Assembly (NCBI GenBank): GCA_900470805.1
Contig: UCCA01000037.1
Span: forward strand, 1 to 64,000
Length of the DNA stretch: 64,000 bases
Source of the DNA: Hyphomicrobiales bacterium
GTDB taxonomy: Bacteria > Pseudomonadota > Alphaproteobacteria > Rhizobiales > Rhizobiaceae
Reading direction: 5' to 3'
Shown here piece by piece: positions 58,995-64,000 of the stretch; positions within the stretch are counted from its first letter, which is position 1, and the number at the start of each line of letters is the position of its first letter. The notes below the pieces were generated by a model. The model saw nothing but the letters and a program-made list of their open reading frames with translations. It was not told where the DNA came from and ran no database searches. Position numbers and translations under genes: made by a program.

Positions 58995-60152
58995 ATGAAA
59001 GTGGGAATTATCGGGCTAGGATTCCGCCTCGGCTACCTTGGCTACGTCTTCAAGTCTGTTGACGAGAGCTTCGAGATCGTCGGTTACGTCGATCCTGAGC
59101 CCGCAGGTTTGCCTGGTCTGGTCGAAAAGGGTATTTCCGTCGGCAAGGCCTACGCCTCCCCACAAGAGCTGATCGCCAACGAGAAGCTCGATCTGCTGAT
59201 GATCGGCTCGCCCAACCTCTTCCATCTCGAGCATATCCGCATCGGCCTCGAGGCTGGGCTCAAGGTGTTCTGCGAAAAGCCGATCGTCACGACGATCGGC
59301 GAAAGCATCGAGCTCGCCCATCTGATGGCGAAGTTCGGCCATGAGCGTCTGATGGTCGGCCTGGTGCTGCGCTATTCACCACTTTATCGCGACCTGCAGG
59401 CTGTTCAGGCCGCCGGCAATCTCGGGCAGATCGTTTCGATCGAGGCGTCCGAGCACATCGAGCCCTATCACGGCGCCTTCTTCATGCGCGACTGGCGACG
59501 CTATGAGCGCTACTCCGGCAGCTTCATGCTGGAGAAATGCTGCCACGATCTCGACCTCTACAATGGCATTGCCGGCGCAAGGCCGGAACGGGTCGCCAGT
59601 TTCGGTGGTCGCAAGAGCTTCACGCCTGACAACGATCCCGCGCGCGAAGGCATCAACGATCTCGAGCTGTTCCATCGCAAGCCGAGCGGCTGGATGGGGT
59701 CGGACAAGGTGTTCGACAGCGATGCCGACATCATCGACTACCAGGTCGCGATCGTCGAATACGCTAACGGCGTCGGCATGAACTTCCATACCAATCTCAA
59801 CGTTCCCGACCAGTTCCGCCGCTTCGCCATCATGGGCTCGCGCGGGATGGCGGAAGGCGACTTCGTCCGCGGCTATCTCGATGTGCACGAACAGCTGACC
59901 GGCAAGAAGGTCGTCGAGAACAAGTACGTCGCGACGGAGCTTTCGCAGCATTACGGCGCCGACGAACAGATGGCGATCGACCTGCTCGGCAGCGTTCGCA
60001 CCGGCACCGAACTGCCAGTATCGACGCTTAATGCGCTCGAGGCCGGCATTCTTGCCCTGTCCATGGACGAGGCGCGGATCAAGAAGACGATTGTCGATCT
60101 GCGTCCGATATGGGACAGGTTCGACGAGGCGCTCCACGCAAGAGCGGCTTGA
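58995..60152 (+). CDS. Gfo/Idh/MocA-family NAD(P)-dependent oxidoreductase
   Basis: The ATG at 58995 gives 385 residues with the Rossmann start MKVGIIGLGFRLGYLGYVFKS. The family motif LKVFCEKPIVTTIGES holds the catalytic-site EKP, and a C-terminal alpha/beta domain includes SGSFMLEKCCHDLDLYNGI with the conserved H-D-L-D. It probably oxidises or reduces a cyclitol, sugar or amino-sugar. It precedes the permease gene by 13 bp, so the sugar imported by the adjacent system is its likely substrate. Confidence 0.9.
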   Translation: MKVGIIGLGFRLGYLGYVFKSVDESFEIVGYVDPEPAGLPGLVEKGISVGKAYASPQELIANEKLDLLMIGSPNLFHLEHIRIGLEAGLKVFCEKPIVTTIGESIELAHLMAKFGHERLMVGLVLRYSPLYRDLQAVQAAGNLGQIVSIEASEHIEPYHGAFFMRDWRRYERYSGSFMLEKCCHDLDLYNGIAGARPERVASFGGRKSFTPDNDPAREGINDLELFHRKPSGWMGSDKVFDSDADIIDYQVAIVEYANGVGMNFHTNLNVPDQFRRFAIMGSRGMAEGDFVRGYLDVHEQLTGKKVVENKYVATELSQHYGADEQMAIDLLGSVRTGTELPVSTLNALEAGILALSMDEARIKKTIVDLRPIWDRFDEALHARAA

Positions 60153-60165
60153 GGAGGGCGGCAGG

Positions 60166-61050
60166 ATGAATGTTCAAAGAAGCACGGTCATCTTCGCCTG
60201 GATATTGCTTCTCCCGGCAGTCCTCTACGTCACCGTGATCGTTGCCTACCCGCTGGTCGATACCTTCATCCTCTCCTTCACCGACGCGTCGCTGAAGAGA
60301 ACGACCAACTGGGTCGGCTGGGCCAACTATTCGAAGATCTTCAACGCGACATTCGCCGAGGTCATCATCCGGACCTTCGTCTGGACGTTCTTCTCCGTCT
60401 CGATCAAGATGATCATCGGCGTGTTCGGCGCCACCATGCTGAATTCGGCCGTGCCGGGCAGGGCGCTGTTTCGCGTGCTGACCATGCCGCCCTGGATCGT
60501 GCCGATGGCAATCGGCATCTTCATGTGGGGCTGGATGTACAACGGCCAGTTCGGGATGATCTCGGGCATGCTGCAGCGGTTCGGACTGGCGGATTCGCCG
60601 GTGGCGTTCCTGGCGCAGGGCTCGACGGCGTTCTGGGCGACCATCATCACCGACGTCTGGATCGGCGTGCCGATGGTGACGCTCTACATGCTGGCGGCGA
60701 TGCAGGCGATCCCTCAGGATCTCTATGAAGCCGCCTGGACGGATGGCGCCGGCCGGTTCTACCGTTTCCGCCGCATCACCATGCCGCTGATCGTGCCGTC
60801 GATGATCACCATGTCGATGCTGTCGCTGATCTCGACCTTCAACTCGTTCGACATCATCTGGATCCTGACGCGCGGCGGTCCGAGTGGCGAGACGACGACG
60901 ATGATCATCGATACGTATCGCACGGCGATCGGTTCGAACAAATACGGTGAGGGTGCCGCCCGCGCCGTGCTGATCTGCATCTTCCTGTCGATCTTCTGCG
61001 TCTGCTACTTCCGGCTGACCAGCCGCCTTTCATCAGGAGACAAGCGATGA
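60166..61050 (+). CDS. CUT1 sugar importer permease, MalF type
   Basis: The ATG at 60166 (AGGAGGG 11 nt upstream) gives 294 residues; the longer frame runs through the oxidoreductase gene. It has six predicted helices, beginning VIFAWILLLPAVLYVTVIVAYPLVDTFILSF, and the EAA motif LYEAAWTDGAGRFYRFRRITMPLIVPSMITMSM. It ends with an ATGA overlap into the MalG-type partner. Confidence 0.93.
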   Translation: MNVQRSTVIFAWILLLPAVLYVTVIVAYPLVDTFILSFTDASLKRTTNWVGWANYSKIFNATFAEVIIRTFVWTFFSVSIKMIIGVFGATMLNSAVPGRALFRVLTMPPWIVPMAIGIFMWGWMYNGQFGMISGMLQRFGLADSPVAFLAQGSTAFWATIITDVWIGVPMVTLYMLAAMQAIPQDLYEAAWTDGAGRFYRFRRITMPLIVPSMITMSMLSLISTFNSFDIIWILTRGGPSGETTTMIIDTYRTAIGSNKYGEGAARAVLICIFLSIFCVCYFRLTSRLSSGDKR

Positions 61051-61904
61051 AACAGCCACAGCTGATCAATCGGTACACATGGTACGAGATCATCGGCATC
61101 TATGCCGGCATCCTGGTGTTCCTCACCTTCGTGCTCGCTCCCTTCGTCGAAGGCTTCCTGGTCTCGCTGAAGCCGCTTAGCCAGCTATTTTCGTCGCCCT
61201 ACCGCTTCATTCCCGAAAACGGTTCGTTCGAGGCGTATCGGACGATGTGGATCAGCGTGCCGGGCTTCGCGCGCTATATCTTCAACTCCTTCTTCATCTC
61301 GACGATCGTGACCGCCGTCGTGCTGGTGCTTGTCATTCCGGCCTCCTACGCCTTTGCCCGCTTCGAGTTCAAGGGTGCGGGACTGCTGCTCGGCGCGTTT
61401 CTCGCGGTCAACATGTTCTCGGGCGCCGTGCTCCTCATTCCGCTGTTCCGGCTGATGCGCACGCTTGGGCTGCTCAATACCTATTTCGCCATCATGGTCC
61501 CGGGCGTAGCCTTCCTGATCCCGTCGGCGATCTGGCTGCTGCGCACCTACATGATGCGTATTCCCAAGGAGCTTGATGAAGCGGCATTCGTCGACGGCGC
61601 CAGCCACTTCTACACGCTGCGCCGTGTCATTCTGCCGATCGCCATGCCGGGGATCACTGTTGTCGCTATCACGACCTTCATCGGCTCCTATGCGCAGCAG
61701 TTCATCTTCGCCCTGACCTTCAATTCCAAGACCGAATACGCGCCGTTGCCCGTCGGGCTGTTCGCTTATTTCGGCCGACAGGAAGTGGTGTGGAACGAGC
61801 TGATGGCGGCAAGCTTCGTCGGCATCGCGCCGGCGATGATCGTGATTTTCTTCCTTCAAAGGTATCTCGTCAGCGGTCTGACCGCCGGCGCGGTGAAACA
61901 GTAA
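61047..61904 (+). CDS. CUT1 sugar importer permease, MalG type
   Basis: The 285-residue product has the first helix YEIIGIYAGILVFLTFVLAPFVEGFLVSL, the loop SPYRFIPENGSFEAYRTMW and the EAA motif LDEAAFVDGASHFYTLRRVILPIAMPGITVVAI. It ends YLVSGLTAGAVKQ as most MalG-type proteins do. It is translationally coupled to the MalF-type gene. The binding-protein gene follows 40 bp downstream. Confidence 0.94.
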   Translation: MKQPQLINRYTWYEIIGIYAGILVFLTFVLAPFVEGFLVSLKPLSQLFSSPYRFIPENGSFEAYRTMWISVPGFARYIFNSFFISTIVTAVVLVLVIPASYAFARFEFKGAGLLLGAFLAVNMFSGAVLLIPLFRLMRTLGLLNTYFAIMVPGVAFLIPSAIWLLRTYMMRIPKELDEAAFVDGASHFYTLRRVILPIAMPGITVVAITTFIGSYAQQFIFALTFNSKTEYAPLPVGLFAYFGRQEVVWNELMAASFVGIAPAMIVIFFLQRYLVSGLTAGAVKQ

Positions 61905-61944
61905 GTCGATACGTCAACAACCAGAGAAAACGGGAGCTAAAAAA

Positions 61945-63174
61945 GTGACGATTCAACTCAAGACCGGGCTCATCGCCCTTGCCCTGCTCGGCTCGACCGC
62001 GCTCGGAACGATGACCGCACATGCCGCTGACAAGGAGATCAGCTGGATCTATTGCGGCGACAAGATCGACCCCATCCATGAGAAGTACATCAAGGAATGG
62101 GAAGGCAAGAATGAAGGCTGGAAGGTTGCCGTGGAGGTTGTCGGCTGGGAGCAGTGCCAGGACAAGGCCACGACGCTCGCCGCAGCAGGCACGCCGGTCG
62201 GTATGGCTTACGTCGGCTCGCGCACGCTGAAGGAATTCGCCCAGAACGAGCTGATCGTTCCAGTGCCGATGACCGACGAAGAGAAGAAGACCTACTACCC
62301 CAACATCGTTGACACCGTCACTTTCAACGACACCCAGTGGGGCGTGCCGGTCGCATTCTCGACCAAGGCCCTCTACTGGAACAAGGATCTCTTCAAGCAG
62401 GCTGGTCTCGACCCGGAAACACCGCCGAAGACCTGGGCTGAAGAAATCGCCGATGCCAAGCAGATCAAGGAAAAGACCGGCATCGCCGGCTACGGCCTTC
62501 CTGCCAAGACCTTCGACAACACCATGCACCAGTTCATGCATTGGGTTTACACCAACAACGGCAAGGTCATCGACGGTGACAAGATCACCATCGACAGCCC
62601 TGAAGTGCTCGCAGCGCTGCAGGCCTACAAGGACATCACGCCTTACTCCGTCGAAGGCGCTACCGCCTACGAACAGAACGAAATCCGCGCCATCTTCCTC
62701 GATGGAAAGGTCGGTATGATCCAGGCGGGTTCGGGCGCTGCTGCCCGCCTCAAGGACACCAAGATCAACTGGGGTGTTGCTCCGCTGCCGCTCGGCCCTT
62801 CGGCCAAGGGTGAAGGCACGCTGCTGATCACCGACAGCCTTGCCGTCTTCAAGGGCACTGGTGTCGAGGACAAGGCGATCGAATTCGCCAAGTTCATCAC
62901 CTCGCCGGGCCCTCAGGGCGAATACGAACTTCAGGGCGGCGCCGGCCTCACGCCTCTGCGTCCGTCGGAAAAGGTTGACGAATTCGTCAAGGCCGATCCG
63001 TCGTGGAAGCCGTTCATCGACGGCATCAAGTTCGGTGGTCCCGAGCCGCTCTTCACCGATTACAAGGGTTTCCAGAACTCGATCATCGAGATGGTCCAGT
63101 CCGTCGTGACAGGCAAGGCCGAACCGGCTGATGCCCTCAAGAAGGCTGCTGGCGAAATCGAAGCGTTCAAGTAA
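61945..63174 (+). CDS. CUT1 sugar importer periplasmic binding protein
   Basis: The GTG start at 61945, with GGGAG 9 nt upstream, leads to a signal peptide (TIQLKTGLIALALLGSTALGTMTAHA) and a 409-residue protein. The mature fold has EISWIYCGDKIDPIHEKYIKEWEGKNEGWKVAVEVVGWEQCQDKATTLAAAGTPVGMAYVG. It continues with GVPVAFSTKALYWNKDLFKQAGLDPETPPKTW and IRAIFLDGKVGMIQAGSGAAA. Two Cys (YCGDK and EQCQD) may form a disulfide. A strong hairpin terminator follows, so more of this protein than of the ATPase is likely made. Confidence 0.93.
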   Translation: MTIQLKTGLIALALLGSTALGTMTAHAADKEISWIYCGDKIDPIHEKYIKEWEGKNEGWKVAVEVVGWEQCQDKATTLAAAGTPVGMAYVGSRTLKEFAQNELIVPVPMTDEEKKTYYPNIVDTVTFNDTQWGVPVAFSTKALYWNKDLFKQAGLDPETPPKTWAEEIADAKQIKEKTGIAGYGLPAKTFDNTMHQFMHWVYTNNGKVIDGDKITIDSPEVLAALQAYKDITPYSVEGATAYEQNEIRAIFLDGKVGMIQAGSGAAARLKDTKINWGVAPLPLGPSAKGEGTLLITDSLAVFKGTGVEDKAIEFAKFITSPGPQGEYELQGGAGLTPLRPSEKVDEFVKADPSWKPFIDGIKFGGPEPLFTDYKGFQNSIIEMVQSVVTGKAEPADALKKAAGEIEAFK

Positions 63175-63185
63175 GCCTTTGTTGA

Positions 63186-63217
63186 GGATCGCGGGCGCAA
63201 CACCCGCGATCCTTTTA
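63186..63217 (+). terminator. Hairpin terminator or attenuator between binding-protein and ATPase genes
   Basis: A perfect 10-bp stem (GGATCGCGGG / CCCGCGATCC) with a 7-nt loop is followed by TTTT. It lies 11 bp after the binding-protein stop and 46 bp before the ATPase start. Confidence 0.85.
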
Positions 63218-63262
63218 TTATCGAGTGCAAGCGCCGCGAGCGGCGGCGACCGGAGACAGGTT

Positions 63263-64000
<738 letters not shown>

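Overview
The window reads as a piece of a large repABC plasmid or chromid of a Rhizobiales bacterium (Rhizobium, Agrobacterium or Sinorhizobium type). This rests on a complete repA-repB-repC operon on the minus strand (50321-53966), two identical 16-bp parS palindromes upstream of repA, a candidate antisense RNA between repB and repC, high-GC coding sequence, and many ABC importers and catabolic operons. No rRNA, tRNA, CRISPR array or intact insertion sequence was seen.

Left part (1-6300): the 3' end of a catalase-like gene, an interrupted reading frame, a hypothetical gene, and a minus-strand pair of a solute-binding protein and a diguanylate cyclase. A gene graveyard (about 3300-4180) follows, with fragments resembling a MaoC-type hydratase and a transketolase. 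Next comes a flavin monooxygenase divergent from a TetR gene, with two similar palindromic operators between them.

Catabolic blocks (6272-30844): a tightly packed plus-strand operon encodes a TetR regulator, a full dipeptide-type ABC importer, an alpha/beta hydrolase, an NtaA/DszA-type flavin monooxygenase, an NHL-repeat protein, a DsbA-fold isomerase and a DszC/SfnB-like acyl-CoA-dehydrogenase-fold oxidase. Its substrate is unknown, and it is the best candidate here for an undescribed pathway. It converges with a second dipeptide-type importer (17360-22597), which is divergent from a GntR regulator, a DHDPS-family aldolase and a galactonate-dehydratase-like enzyme. Then come a Bcr/CflA efflux pump, a LysR regulator, an exported EthD-like protein and an OprB-type porin. 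The pump and the exported-protein gene carry the same spaced motif at nearly the same distance from their start codons.

Sugar and amine block (30957-42206): a CUT1 sugar importer with a GH127 beta-L-arabinofuranosidase-like enzyme, controlled by a divergent LacI regulator. After it lie a cupin, a flavin amine oxidase, an agmatinase-family ureohydrolase and a small exported protein.

Backbone block (42702-58742): a membrane PQQ glucose dehydrogenase, the prkA-yeaH-spoVR stress module, the repABC operon with its sites, a C-terminally truncated tyrosine recombinase and a methylmalonyl-CoA mutase.

Right end (58837-64000): an oxidoreductase and a second CUT1 importer behind a perfect LacI-type palindrome. 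The ATPase gene runs off the window. Most operons pair a regulator, an importer and catabolic enzymes, the usual layout of a rhizobial nutrient-scavenging replicon. All functions are inferred from sequence reading; no database search was run.
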